From Treponema denticola ATCC 35405 (GTDB lineage: Bacteria; Spirochaetota; Spirochaetia; Treponematales; Treponemataceae), in assembly GCF_000008185.1 (NCBI RefSeq), contig NC_002967.9, positions 248,001 through 312,000 of the forward strand: a stretch of DNA of 64,000 bases, in the 5' to 3' direction. Positions 7,335 through 15,979 of this stretch are shown piece after piece. Within the stretch, counting starts at the first letter, position 1. The number at the start of each line of letters is the position of its first letter. The notes below the pieces were generated by a model, which saw only the letters and a list, made by a program, of their open reading frames with translations, made no database searches and was not told where the DNA came from. The translations under genes were made by a program, and so were the position numbers.

Positions 7335-7994
7335 TTACTTTTTTTGGTATTTACTACTAAAAAGGGCATTTAATTTAACTACTAAAATATTTGCTTGTTC
7401 ATTAAATACTTCATTTTTTGCTTGTTCAATAATTTTATCGTTAAAAAACTTATTTTTTTTCATTATCTTTGTTACAAGTCTATCAGAAGCAATTACTGCA
7501 GTCGTTTGGTTATCTATTAATGAAAATTCAACATCAGATTTAAATTCTATCTCTCCTTTTATAAATTGGGTGAATGACATCTCTGTTCTTGATTCTGAAT
7601 AAAAGACTAAAGTATATTCACAAAGTGAGCGAATTCCAATTTGCTGAATATCATCAAAAGTTAATTTATTTGGTATCATTATTGATGGTACAGAAACAAA
7701 TTTTTCTACTCCGTTTATTAAATTACTTTTTTTCATTATTTCAATAGAAAAATCTGCAGAATATGGACTTTGCTTATCTATAAATAAAATCGCTATAGAA
7801 ACAATTTTATTTGGAGGAAATTTCGTTTCAAGGATTGTTGTTATCATTTCTTTTGAAAAAGCAGAATTACTCGTAACGATTTGTGTTTGGTTAAAGGAGC
7901 TTTCTCTTGTTCGAAAACTATCATAACCGGAGGTTGTACAGCTTGAAAGCATCATAATTAAGAGTGTTAAAAAAATAACTTTACGAATAGCCAT
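7335..7994 (-). CDS. Lipoprotein of unknown function
   Basis: A 219-residue protein starting MAIRKVIFLTLLIMMLSSC, a type II signal peptide with lipobox LSSC, so it should be lipid-anchored. AAGGGGAA precedes ATG 7994; an upstream in-frame ATG at 8045 lacks a site. The mature part alternates strands and helices, with a TSNSAFSKEMITTILETKFPP region and a basic C-terminus. This resembles outer-membrane-assembly lipoproteins in size only; I do not recognise the family. First gene of a three-gene set with GNAT and glycosylase-like genes. Confidence 0.75.
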   Translation of the reverse strand: MAIRKVIFLTLLIMMLSSCTTSGYDSFRTRESSFNQTQIVTSNSAFSKEMITTILETKFPPNKIVSIAILFIDKQSPYSADFSIEIMKKSNLINGVEKFVSVPSIMIPNKLTFDDIQQIGIRSLCEYTLVFYSESRTEMSFTQFIKGEIEFKSDVEFSLIDNQTTAVIASDRLVTKIMKKNKFFNDKIIEQAKNEVFNEQANILVVKLNALFSSKYQKK

Positions 7995-8087
7995 TTTATT
8001 CCCCTTCTCAGTAATATTTTTATATAATAATATCACAAAAAACAAGTTCTTACAATCTGTTAATCAACCAACATTACATGGTGGATT

Positions 8088-8207
8088 TTATTTGTTATCC
8101 AGCAATCCGGTTTTGATGTATTTTTTCATCAATTCATAAATATCATGCTTTTTGTCCAATGAAGCAATATAGTTTGCAGCAATTTCACTAAGTTTTATTG
8201 TGTACAT
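8088..8207 (-). pseudogene. 39-residue toxin-position remnant overlapping the Phd gene
   Basis: A short frame, MYTIKLSEIAANYIASLDKK followed by 19 more residues ending DNK. It starts inside the last codons of the Phd antitoxin gene (13-base overlap), the usual place for a RelE/Doc-type toxin. The start residues (VYxIxLSxxAxxYIxxL) fit the first strand and helix of a RelE/ParE fold, but a full toxin is about 90 residues. I read it as a truncated toxin; a genuine microprotein is possible. Confidence 0.45.
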
Positions 8208-8467
8208 GAAAGACTTTTTTTAAATGAATCGAAATCCAACAAATTATTTTCTTTAATCTGTTGAACACCAATAGCAAGATTTTTTGAAAGTTCTTCATCC
8301 GATAAAATTTCTAAAGTCTCACAAATACTCTCATATGTATCCCATTTTATTAGAGCAAAAATTTCCTTCCCATGATTGGTTATAGAAATAGTATCATCAT
8401 AATCCATTGTATCTTCAAGCGAGGTTATTTTCTTTCTCGCCTCTGTAATTGTCATTGCCGTAATCAT
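8195..8467 (-). CDS. Phd/YefM-family antitoxin
   Basis: About 90 residues, starting MITAMTITEARKKITSLEDT. The N-terminal part is the dimerising, DNA-binding Phd fold; the middle SITNHGKEIFALIKWDTYES is the characteristic 'NHGKxxAVLxxxxYE' antitoxin motif. The C-terminal helix would neutralise a toxin. GGAGGT precedes ATG 8467. It follows the RPGAGRK protein by 16 bases and is followed by the truncated toxin frame. Confidence 0.8.
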   Translation of the reverse strand: MITAMTITEARKKITSLEDTMDYDDTISITNHGKEIFALIKWDTYESICETLEILSDEELSKNLAIGVQQIKENNLLDFDSFKKSLSCTQ

Positions 8468-8483
8468 AAGACCTCCGTTGATA

Positions 8484-8783
8484 TTATTGTATATTTTTTT
8501 GTTCCATAACTTTTTTATAATCAAAGTTATGTTCACGTGCATAGCTGATAAATTCTTTTTCTTCTTCCGTTACCCTAATCTGAAATTTTAAGGGCGAGCC
8601 TAGTTTTTGTTTTCTACCGGCTCCGGGTCTTTTGCCTCCATGCCCAAAATGAAATTCATAATAATTATCACCTGACAATTTTTTATATTCCGCCTCAGAA
8701 ATTATTATTTCATCACATTCTACCTGTGATTTTAACTTTTTAACGACAAATCCTTCCGTATCTTTTACAAAAACATAATCCAC
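8484..8783 (-). CDS. Small basic protein with KRPGAGRK motif
   Basis: A 99-residue protein from a GTG start at 8783, preceded by AAAGGA. Residues about 50-57 read KRPGAGRK, an AT-hook-like basic motif found in phage-terminase small subunits and in small plasmid or phage DNA-binding proteins. The C-terminal KFQIRVTEEEKEFISYAREH looks like the strand-helix start of a ribbon-helix-helix. It is likely a DNA-binding regulator of the downstream Phd gene. Family uncertain. Confidence 0.6.
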   Translation of the reverse strand: MDYVFVKDTEGFVVKKLKSQVECDEIIISEAEYKKLSGDNYYEFHFGHGGKRPGAGRKQKLGSPLKFQIRVTEEEKEFISYAREHNFDYKKVMEQKNIQ

Positions 8784-9037
8784 AGCTATCCTTTTTTTAT
8801 AATTATACAGTATTTTTCTTGATTTTGTTGATAAATTAATTTTTTTATTTAAAAATTAAAATACATTTAAGAATATATAGTGGAAAATTCTAATTTATAA
8901 AAATTTCTCAAATTTACTTTTAAGATATTCACTTATCAACATATCAATCTTTTTTTCCTTAAAATACAATTTTGCCTTAATTTTGTCTATTTCAAGAATT
9001 CCGATTTTAATTCAAATTAAAAACAAAGTATAACATA

Positions 9038-9072
9038 TTGACAAATAGTATATATCATATTATGATATATAC
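9038..9072 (+). promoter_or_regulatory. Promoter with 25-bp palindromic operator for the DNA methyltransferase
   Basis: TTGACA (9038-9043) and TATGAT (9061-9066) are separated by 17 bases. A perfect palindrome overlaps the -10 box: arm GTATATATCATA (9048-9059), centre T, arm TATGATATATAC (9061-9072). The gene's ATG lies at 9076 with no ribosome site, so the transcript is probably leaderless. The 250 bases upstream are AT-rich and hold no gene. Confidence 0.7.
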
Positions 9073-9075
9073 ATT

Positions 9076-11709
9076 ATGAAACAACAATTTAAATCTATAT
9101 ACTTTCCTTCATACTACCAAAATAAACAAGGAAAAAGTATTACAATTTCTTTCTCAAATAAAGAAAAAGATTTATTTTTATTATTTTCCAATAAAACAAA
9201 TAATGAAATTAGAACCTTAATAAATGTACTATATTTAGAAAATTTAATTGACTATGCTAAAGCTGAAAATAGAAATTTAAGCCAATATATAAAATATCAT
9301 ATTTCAGAAAAATTAAATAAATGCATTTATGGAGATATGACATTCAGAACAAGTAAAGATATACCTTTTCAACGATGGTATAATTACTCAGAAGGTTATT
9401 CTATTGATTTTGTAAATAGTATTTTAGAAAAATATTTTTCTGATTCTAAAATACTATATGAACCCTTTGCAGGAACAGGAACAACAATTTTTGCTTGTAA
9501 TAATTTCAATAAAGATTGTTATTATTCTGAGGTAAACCCAATAATGGCATATCAAATTCAAGCAAAGTTAGAGTTTTTTAGACTATCACCCAAAAATAAA
9601 GAAATGCTTTTAGAAGATGTAGAGATTTTTAAAAATAATTTTCAGCACCTTATTTTACTGCAAGAAGATGCTGAACTTAAAAAAAATTATTATCGTGTAT
9701 TTGAAAAAAGTATCTATTTTACAGATATATCTTTTTCCTTTATTTTAAAGGTAAAATCAATTATCAAAAAAATTGAAGATGAGAATCCTTTACTTGCTAA
9801 AGTTTTAACAATCACTATGATTTCTTGTTTAATGCATATCTCTTTATTAAAAAAATCGGGAGATGTTAGATTTAAAACAAAAAAAGAATTAGAAAAGGAA
9901 GATATTCATCCAATAGAAGTGTTTAACAATCATTTTAGAATTATCGTAGAAGATATAATATCTTATAATGAAAGTTTCAAAATAAATGCAACACAAATAT
10001 TATTTAATTCAAAAAAAATAGAATATATGAAAAATATTCAATTTGATGGTATTATTACAAGTCCGCCATATTTAAATGGAACAAACTATATTAGAAATAC
10101 TAAATTAGAACTTTGGTTTATGGAATTTTTAAAAACTAAAGACGATTTACGCTTTTTTAGAGACGAAATAATAACTAGTGGAATAAATGATGTTATATTA
10201 TCTAATCGAAACAAGAATTTAAAAGGAATTTCAAAATTATTGGATAAAACGATTAATAATTTAAAATCTAATTCTTATGATAATAGAATTCCTGTAATGG
10301 CTGAACATTATTTTTATGATATGTATAAAACTTTTTTAAGTATCCGCGAATACCTAAAACCAAATGGAAAAATTGCTATCGATATTGGCGATTCAATTTT
10401 TGGTGGAGTTCATATTCCTACTGATCTGATTTTAATAGAAATTTTATTGACTTTAGAATATAAGCTTATTGATAGTGTAAAACTAAGAGAACGGCGTTCG
10501 CGTTCTGGAGAAACGATTAAACAGATCTTATTGATTTTTACAAATAATTCAAAACAAGACATAAAAAAGAAAGAAGATGTATATGTTCCAAAATGGGAAG
10601 AAAAATGGTCTTTTTTCAAGAATAATATTCCTTATCAAAAAATTCCATATTCAAAAAAAAATTGGGGTAATAAATTACATTCTCTGTGTTCTTATCAAGG
10701 AAAACTAAAACCATCAATTGCTCATTTTTTAGTTAATACTTTCGTCCCTGAAAACGGCTCTATACTTGACCCTTTCTCAGGAGTCGGCACAATTCCTTTT
10801 GAAGCAAGGTTAAATAATAAATATTCTTTTAGCTTTGACATAAGTTTACCAGCTTATTATATTTCAGCTGCTAAATTAGGTAAAATTGATAAAAATACTC
10901 TAAAAAATAAAATTATAAATTTAGACAACTATATAAAAAATAACTCTTTAAATAGCATTGAACTAGAAAAATATAACGATTTTGGATTTAATGGTAAAAT
11001 TCCTCTATTTTATGAACCAAACACTTATAAAGAAATAATTTTAGCTAGAAAATATTTTCAAGAAAATTTGCCAAATGATACACATGATTTTTTTATAATT
11101 TCAGCAATATTACATATTCTTCATGGTAATAGACCTTATGCTTTAAGTCGCCGATCTCATCCAATAGTACCTTATTCACCTACAGGAGAATTTGTTTATA
11201 AAAATTTAATTGAACATCTAACTAATAAAATTGATAAAGATATAGAAGATTACCCAAAAAATGATTTTTTGGGACATGCATATTTACAGGATTCAACTAA
11301 ATTTTGGCCAACAAATATAAATAATTTAGATGCCATAATAACCTCTCCACCTTTCTTTGATAGCACAAGATTTTATTTAGCTAATTGGATTCGCCTTTGG
11401 TTTTGTGGATGGGAAGTAAATGATTTTCAAACAAAACCACATTCTTTCATTGATGAACGGCAAAAATTTTCCTTTTCTGTGTATGAATCATTTTTTATGC
11501 AATCAAGAGAACGTTTATCTAAGCATGGAGTTTTAGTTCTTCATCTTGGAAAAAGTAAAAAATGTGATATGGCAGAATGTTTAATAAAAACAGCAAATAA
11601 ATGGTTTTCTAAATATGACTTATTTACAGAAGATGTCTCCCATTGCCAAAATTTTGGAATAAAGGACATTGGCACAGTAGATAAACATCAATTTTTAATT
11701 TTAAGATAA
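9076..11709 (+). CDS. Double-domain DNA methyltransferase (N6-adenine or N4-cytosine)
   Basis: An 877-residue protein with two complete methyltransferase cores. Domain 1 has SAM-binding FAGTGTT at 131-137 and catalytic TSPPY at 328-332. Domain 2 has DPFSGVGT at 565-572 and TSPPF at 756-760. TSPPY/F marks amino-group DNA methylation, N4-cytosine most often. Two cores in one chain suggest an asymmetric recognition sequence with each domain treating one strand. It is convergent with the HNH gene, overlapping by 9 bases, so the pair is a plausible restriction-modification system. Promoter and palindrome suggest autoregulation. Specificity cannot be read. Very AT-rich codon use relative to neighbours suggests transfer. 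Confidence 0.88.
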   Translation: MKQQFKSIYFPSYYQNKQGKSITISFSNKEKDLFLLFSNKTNNEIRTLINVLYLENLIDYAKAENRNLSQYIKYHISEKLNKCIYGDMTFRTSKDIPFQRWYNYSEGYSIDFVNSILEKYFSDSKILYEPFAGTGTTIFACNNFNKDCYYSEVNPIMAYQIQAKLEFFRLSPKNKEMLLEDVEIFKNNFQHLILLQEDAELKKNYYRVFEKSIYFTDISFSFILKVKSIIKKIEDENPLLAKVLTITMISCLMHISLLKKSGDVRFKTKKELEKEDIHPIEVFNNHFRIIVEDIISYNESFKINATQILFNSKKIEYMKNIQFDGIITSPPYLNGTNYIRNTKLELWFMEFLKTKDDLRFFRDEIITSGINDVILSNRNKNLKGISKLLDKTINNLKSNSYDNRIPVMAEHYFYDMYKTFLSIREYLKPNGKIAIDIGDSIFGGVHIPTDLILIEILLTLEYKLIDSVKLRERRSRSGETIKQILLIFTNNSKQDIKKKEDVYVPKWEEKWSFFKNNIPYQKIPYSKKNWGNKLHSLCSYQGKLKPSIAHFLVNTFVPENGSILDPFSGVGTIPFEARLNNKYSFSFDISLPAYYISAAKLGKIDKNTLKNKIINLDNYIKNNSLNSIELEKYNDFGFNGKIPLFYEPNTYKEIILARKYFQENLPNDTHDFFIISAILHILHGNRPYALSRRSHPIVPYSPTGEFVYKNLIEHLTNKIDKDIEDYPKNDFLGHAYLQDSTKFWPTNINNLDAIITSPPFFDSTRFYLANWIRLWFCGWEVNDFQTKPHSFIDERQKFSFSVYESFFMQSRERLSKHGVLVLHLGKSKKCDMAECLIKTANKWFSKYDLFTEDVSHCQNFGIKDIGTVDKHQFLILR

Positions 11710-12693
11710 ACCAAGTAAATTCTTGTTGCTTTTCGATAATTTATCCGTTAATTGATAGTCTATTATGATTTTTTTTATTTCAGCTACTCGCTTCTCAAGG
11801 TTTGAATTTTCACGAACAGACAAATAATTCTCAATACCTGCATTTATATCCTCATCAGTAAGATTTGGATTTATAATAGGTGTTTTATTTGATAATAATT
11901 GTAAATCAGCTCCTGTTATTGTAGCAAGTTCTATTAATTCATTATTTGTATAAAATTCTGAAGGCCAACGATCTCTTTTATTGGAATTAGCTTCTACAGA
12001 TAATAGTGCAGCATTTTCTTTTGTAAGAGGATAAAGATATTTTGATGGTAAAATATGATCTATAGCCCAAGAATTTCTATCATGAATATTTAGATATTTC
12101 TTTGTTTTAAAGCACTTTGAACCAAAACGTTTAAATAAATCTTTAATAAATCCATCATCTTTAGATTTATTTTCTTTTTTAACAAACAAATCGGCAACAC
12201 GTCTCCTAACATTTGACTCTCTTAATTGATCTTCTGTTCTTTCTGGATTTAAAAATGCATTTATCACTCCCTTACAAGCTCTACATTCCATTTGTCTTTC
12301 AAGAGGGCCAAAACCAATATGCTTGCTAAATGCGGAAAATGGTAATATTTTTCCACAACAATTACATTGTTTCCAATATGCTTCTTTATTCTCTGTATAT
12401 ACTCTAAAAAAAGCTTGCCAAAATCTTTGTACAGGAATAGAACCTTTCTTTTTACTTTCTTCTGGCCAGTTTGAATAAGACAATGAATTATTTTTACTAT
12501 GTAAAAATCCACATCTTTCACATTTCCATTCTTGTGTTTCATAAGCCTCTCTTGGATCTAATAATTTTTGTCCAATATTTATCATATTCAAATTGTTACA
12601 TTGTACACATACATAAGCAACATAAGCATCATTTGGTTTAATTCCTTCAATTCTAGAAATATTTGTTTGATTTTTTACTTCACGCCTACTCAT
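11701..12693 (-). CDS. HNH endonuclease with zinc-ribbon domains, probable restriction enzyme
   Basis: A 330-residue protein. Cys pairs at C29/C32 and C58/C61 form one zinc ribbon; CNCC and CRAC near residues 110-140 form another. The HNH motif follows: WAIDHILPSKYLYPLTKENA then NSNKRDRWPSEF, with the DH, central Asn and N-x-x-K residues of HNH nucleases that cut DNA. It is convergent with the double methyltransferase, which would protect host sites. No ribosome site of note precedes ATG 12693. HNH family is well supported; target specificity and role as the cognate restriction enzyme are inferred from adjacency. Confidence 0.82.
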   Translation of the reverse strand: MSRREVKNQTNISRIEGIKPNDAYVAYVCVQCNNLNMINIGQKLLDPREAYETQEWKCERCGFLHSKNNSLSYSNWPEESKKKGSIPVQRFWQAFFRVYTENKEAYWKQCNCCGKILPFSAFSKHIGFGPLERQMECRACKGVINAFLNPERTEDQLRESNVRRRVADLFVKKENKSKDDGFIKDLFKRFGSKCFKTKKYLNIHDRNSWAIDHILPSKYLYPLTKENAALLSVEANSNKRDRWPSEFYTNNELIELATITGADLQLLSNKTPIINPNLTDEDINAGIENYLSVRENSNLEKRVAEIKKIIIDYQLTDKLSKSNKNLLGLS

Positions 12694-12955
12694 ACTTTAC
12701 TTATCGGCTAAATATATATATAAATTAGTTTATAAAGTATAATCTTCTATACTCAGAGCAAAATATTATTTTTTCATTAAATTCTATCTGCTGATTTGAT
12801 TAATTTTCATTAAATCATCATGTTTTTTACGGCTTTTTTGCATAGATTAATCATATATGACATCCTGTTAAAATTATTTTTTAAGATTATCTAAATAAAT
12901 AATGAGTATCTTTCATTTTAAAATATATTAACCTACAGTGAAAAGTAAAATCATA

Positions 12956-14836
12956 TTAAAGCGTGGATTGGCTTTCTGATACTGGTCGTTTGATTCCTTG
13001 TTTTAATATTCTTAAAAATGTCTCATTCCTTGATTCTGCATCATCAAGCATTGCATCATAAGAAAGTAAAAAAATATCTGCAATCTTAATTTGTTCTGTT
13101 TCTGGATTAATAACTATATCCTGACTTTTATAAAATAATTCTCCATTTGAAAACAACTTCGTGAATCCACTTTCTATTAGCGATGCCTTAAATTCCTTAT
13201 CAAAATCAATAATACCATAAAACCAAATCCGTTGTATTTTATTTGGATAAAATTCTAAGAGCCTTCTAGCTCTTTGTTTTAATTGACTTATAATTTCTTC
13301 CTTATAAGCCAATTTTAAACCTAATTTCTTAAATTCAATAATTACTACATCAACAGCAGTAAATTTTTTAGGATCATTTGAAAAAATAATAGTAATATCT
13401 GGTCTTCCATTATCTTTATGAGAATAAACATGAGTACTACTAATAGATAATGTATTATAAATATCTTCTATTTCTTTATCACTTAACACTTTACTATAGG
13501 TCATATATTTATCATCTAATACCCAAGCATTGTTTTGATAAATATCTTCAATCAAATTATCTTTATTGTATTCCTTTTTTCTTGGAACAATTAGATCATG
13601 TATTTCTGACTCATTATTATTTTTATCTATTTTTTTTAATTTTGATATTATTTTAGTTCTGTAAAGAATATATTCCATTAAAATTCTAGATGAAAATTCT
13701 AATGATTTTTTGTATTGCTCATCAGATAAATCAGAAGCTTCAAGTAATTCTTTCTGTTCATTAAAAAATTTCATTTGAGCTTCTTCAATTATACTATCTT
13801 TATCTACAAGGCCAATTGTTTCAGTATTAATATATCCATCAAGATGTGGATAATCATTTTCCAATTTTATTTCAACAGCTTTATTTTGTTTTACTATGCT
13901 TGGTATTTCTTCTTGAATAACCTCAGCAACTAGCTTTAAGAACACTTGTCTTACATAATTAATCGTTTTATTATCAAGTTCTAATGCACCTCTTGCATTA
14001 TCAGTTTTACCATCAAAATTATCAGAATAAAGAATAAAAACCATTTTATATCCAAAAGGAAAATCTTTATTTGTTATTAATTCCATTGGGATAGTTCTAT
14101 TATCGGCACAAATAGCACTTATTACAGATTGATCAGTATAAACATGTTCAATTGAATACATCAATTTAAAATAGCTAAATAATGATGTACTATCATTAAT
14201 AGTTTTTTCCTTTAAAACAGGTAAATCATTTAAATCAAATTCTACTGAATGTGTATAAAAACCTCTTTCAGTATTATCATCATGTGTTTTAAGATTGATT
14301 GACAAATGAAAAATGTTATTTTTTATTTTCATCGAATATAATTTTGGTAAAAAATGATAAATAATTGATTCTTTTATAGATTCTGGGATTATATAATCAT
14401 ATTTTCCAATCTTATCTTTTTTATATCCTTCAAAAGACAGAATAGTTTTATTTTCTTGAATTGTATCAGATAATTCATTTGCTCCATCAAAAAAATCATT
14501 AAAAATAAAAACACGTTTCTTATTAGAAAATATACTCTCTATTTTTATATTAGAAAAATAGTTTAAATAAACTAACCTTCCAATACCTTTGTGTTGTTTA
14601 TCTTCTGTATCTAATATGCTACAAAATTTCTCAAAATTTCTATCAATAAAACCTTCACCGTTATCCTCTATTGAAATTAATAAGTTTTTTTCTTCTGAAA
14701 ATTTTTCAAGTTCTATATTAATTATAACTCTACTTGCATTTGCATCTATAGAATTAGCTATAGCCTCAAAATATACAAATTCTAATGATGTATTTGGGAA
14801 AAATAGAGATGCTGCTTTCTGTACTTTAATACGCAT
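12956..14836 (-). CDS. GHKL (MORC/MutL-like) ATPase fused to PD-(D/E)XK-like nuclease
   Basis: A 626-residue protein. The N-terminal GHKL/Hsp90-type ATPase has N-box FEAIANSIDANAS (residues about 23-35), DNGEGF (58-63) and GIGRLVYL lid motif. The C-terminal third has GRPDITIIF (about 477) and DVVIIEFKK (about 497), the Asp and Glu-x-Lys pattern of PD-(D/E)XK nucleases. Prokaryotic GHKL ATPases of this type occur in predicted restriction-modification operons, as described in work on the origin of MORC ATPases. It lies 262 bases upstream of the HNH gene and 52 bases after recF, all on one strand. Role in defence is inference; motifs are directly visible. Confidence 0.75.
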   Translation of the reverse strand: MRIKVQKAASLFFPNTSLEFVYFEAIANSIDANASRVIINIELEKFSEEKNLLISIEDNGEGFIDRNFEKFCSILDTEDKQHKGIGRLVYLNYFSNIKIESIFSNKKRVFIFNDFFDGANELSDTIQENKTILSFEGYKKDKIGKYDYIIPESIKESIIYHFLPKLYSMKIKNNIFHLSINLKTHDDNTERGFYTHSVEFDLNDLPVLKEKTINDSTSLFSYFKLMYSIEHVYTDQSVISAICADNRTIPMELITNKDFPFGYKMVFILYSDNFDGKTDNARGALELDNKTINYVRQVFLKLVAEVIQEEIPSIVKQNKAVEIKLENDYPHLDGYINTETIGLVDKDSIIEEAQMKFFNEQKELLEASDLSDEQYKKSLEFSSRILMEYILYRTKIISKLKKIDKNNNESEIHDLIVPRKKEYNKDNLIEDIYQNNAWVLDDKYMTYSKVLSDKEIEDIYNTLSISSTHVYSHKDNGRPDITIIFSNDPKKFTAVDVVIIEFKKLGLKLAYKEEIISQLKQRARRLLEFYPNKIQRIWFYGIIDFDKEFKASLIESGFTKLFSNGELFYKSQDIVINPETEQIKIADIFLLSYDAMLDDAESRNETFLRILKQGIKRPVSESQSTL

Positions 14837-14888
14837 ACAGCATCATACCACAAAACAAACCTTTTTACAATCCATATTTTAGAGATTT

Positions 14889-15971
14889 CTACCCCCTCTC
14901 CACACTAAACTTTCCATCTTCAACGAAAAATATTTTGGTGTTTTCTTTTTGGTAGTTTTTGTAGGGTTCGCCGGGGAGGAAGGTGCAAAAGAGTTGTTCG
15001 TAGGGGGGCAGGAGCTCCATGAACTTTTGGCGTTTTTCGGGGTCGAGTTCTAAAAGAATATCGTCCATCAGAAAAATAGGTTTTCGGCCGGTTTTTTCGG
15101 AATAGATTTTGGCTTGAATCATTCTTAAAACAAGGGAGATAAGCCGCCTTTGGCCGTTTGAGGCTCTTTCGGTAAAGGGTTTTTTATCCTTTATAAAATG
15201 AATGCGGTCGCGGTGCGGACCTGTAGAGCTCGTCCTATCAATCAAATCGTTTTGGCGTTTTTCTGCAAGCAAGATAAGCAAATCTTCTTCACTTTCTACC
15301 TTAACCGAAGGGCGATAAACCATTTCTACACCGGAAACACCGCTTATTTCCTCATAGATTAAAGAAAAATGCTTTGCATACTCCTCTACAATATTTTTTC
15401 TTTCATTTGTGATTAAAAGAGCAAGGGAAGCAAAAATTTCATCTATAGAATCTAAAAGAGAAGCTTTTTTTTGTTCCAAAATTACATTTCTTGATTTTAA
15501 GGCCTTTGAATATTTTACTAAAACTTCTATAAAGTCGGAATTACACAGCGAAACCGATTGATCTATAAAAAACCTCTTCCTTGAAGGAGTTCCAACGGCA
15601 AATTCTATATCGTCCCCATGAAACAAAATACATGGAATAGTGCTTATCAATTCCTTAGAATTTTTAATTTTTTTAAAATTCTTTTGAATATCTTTTTTTT
15701 TATCTTGAATTATTATCGAAATAGTATGACTTATATTATCGCTTTCTTTATAAAGAGCCCTTATACTAAATTCTTTTTCATCTTTTGTACATATCTGAGC
15801 TAAAGAGCGAGTTCTAAATGAAGTTCCATAAGAAGAAACATAGAGAGCTTCTAAAAAATTAGTCTTCCCCTGTCCGTTTTTTCCTACTAAAAAAACTTCA
15901 GGGGAAGAAATATCTACTGTAGCATTTTCCAGATTTCTAAAATTATAGAAAGAGGCGGAAAGAAAGGGCAC
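14889..15971 (-). CDS. recF: DNA replication/repair protein RecF
   Basis: A 360-residue SMC-like ATPase. Walker A GKNGQGKTN lies near residue 31, after the typical FYNFRNLENATVDI start. The signature SNGQRRLISLVLRM and Walker B/D-loop FLMDDILLELDPEKR follow. RecF loads RecA at gapped DNA with RecO and RecR. GTG start with GGAGTAAGG upstream, 8 bases after dnaN stops, so the two are co-transcribed. The order dnaN-recF matches Treponema pallidum. Confidence 0.96.
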   Translation of the reverse strand: MPFLSASFYNFRNLENATVDISSPEVFLVGKNGQGKTNFLEALYVSSYGTSFRTRSLAQICTKDEKEFSIRALYKESDNISHTISIIIQDKKKDIQKNFKKIKNSKELISTIPCILFHGDDIEFAVGTPSRKRFFIDQSVSLCNSDFIEVLVKYSKALKSRNVILEQKKASLLDSIDEIFASLALLITNERKNIVEEYAKHFSLIYEEISGVSGVEMVYRPSVKVESEEDLLILLAEKRQNDLIDRTSSTGPHRDRIHFIKDKKPFTERASNGQRRLISLVLRMIQAKIYSEKTGRKPIFLMDDILLELDPEKRQKFMELLPPYEQLFCTFLPGEPYKNYQKENTKIFFVEDGKFSVERG

Positions 15972-15979
15972 TTATAACC

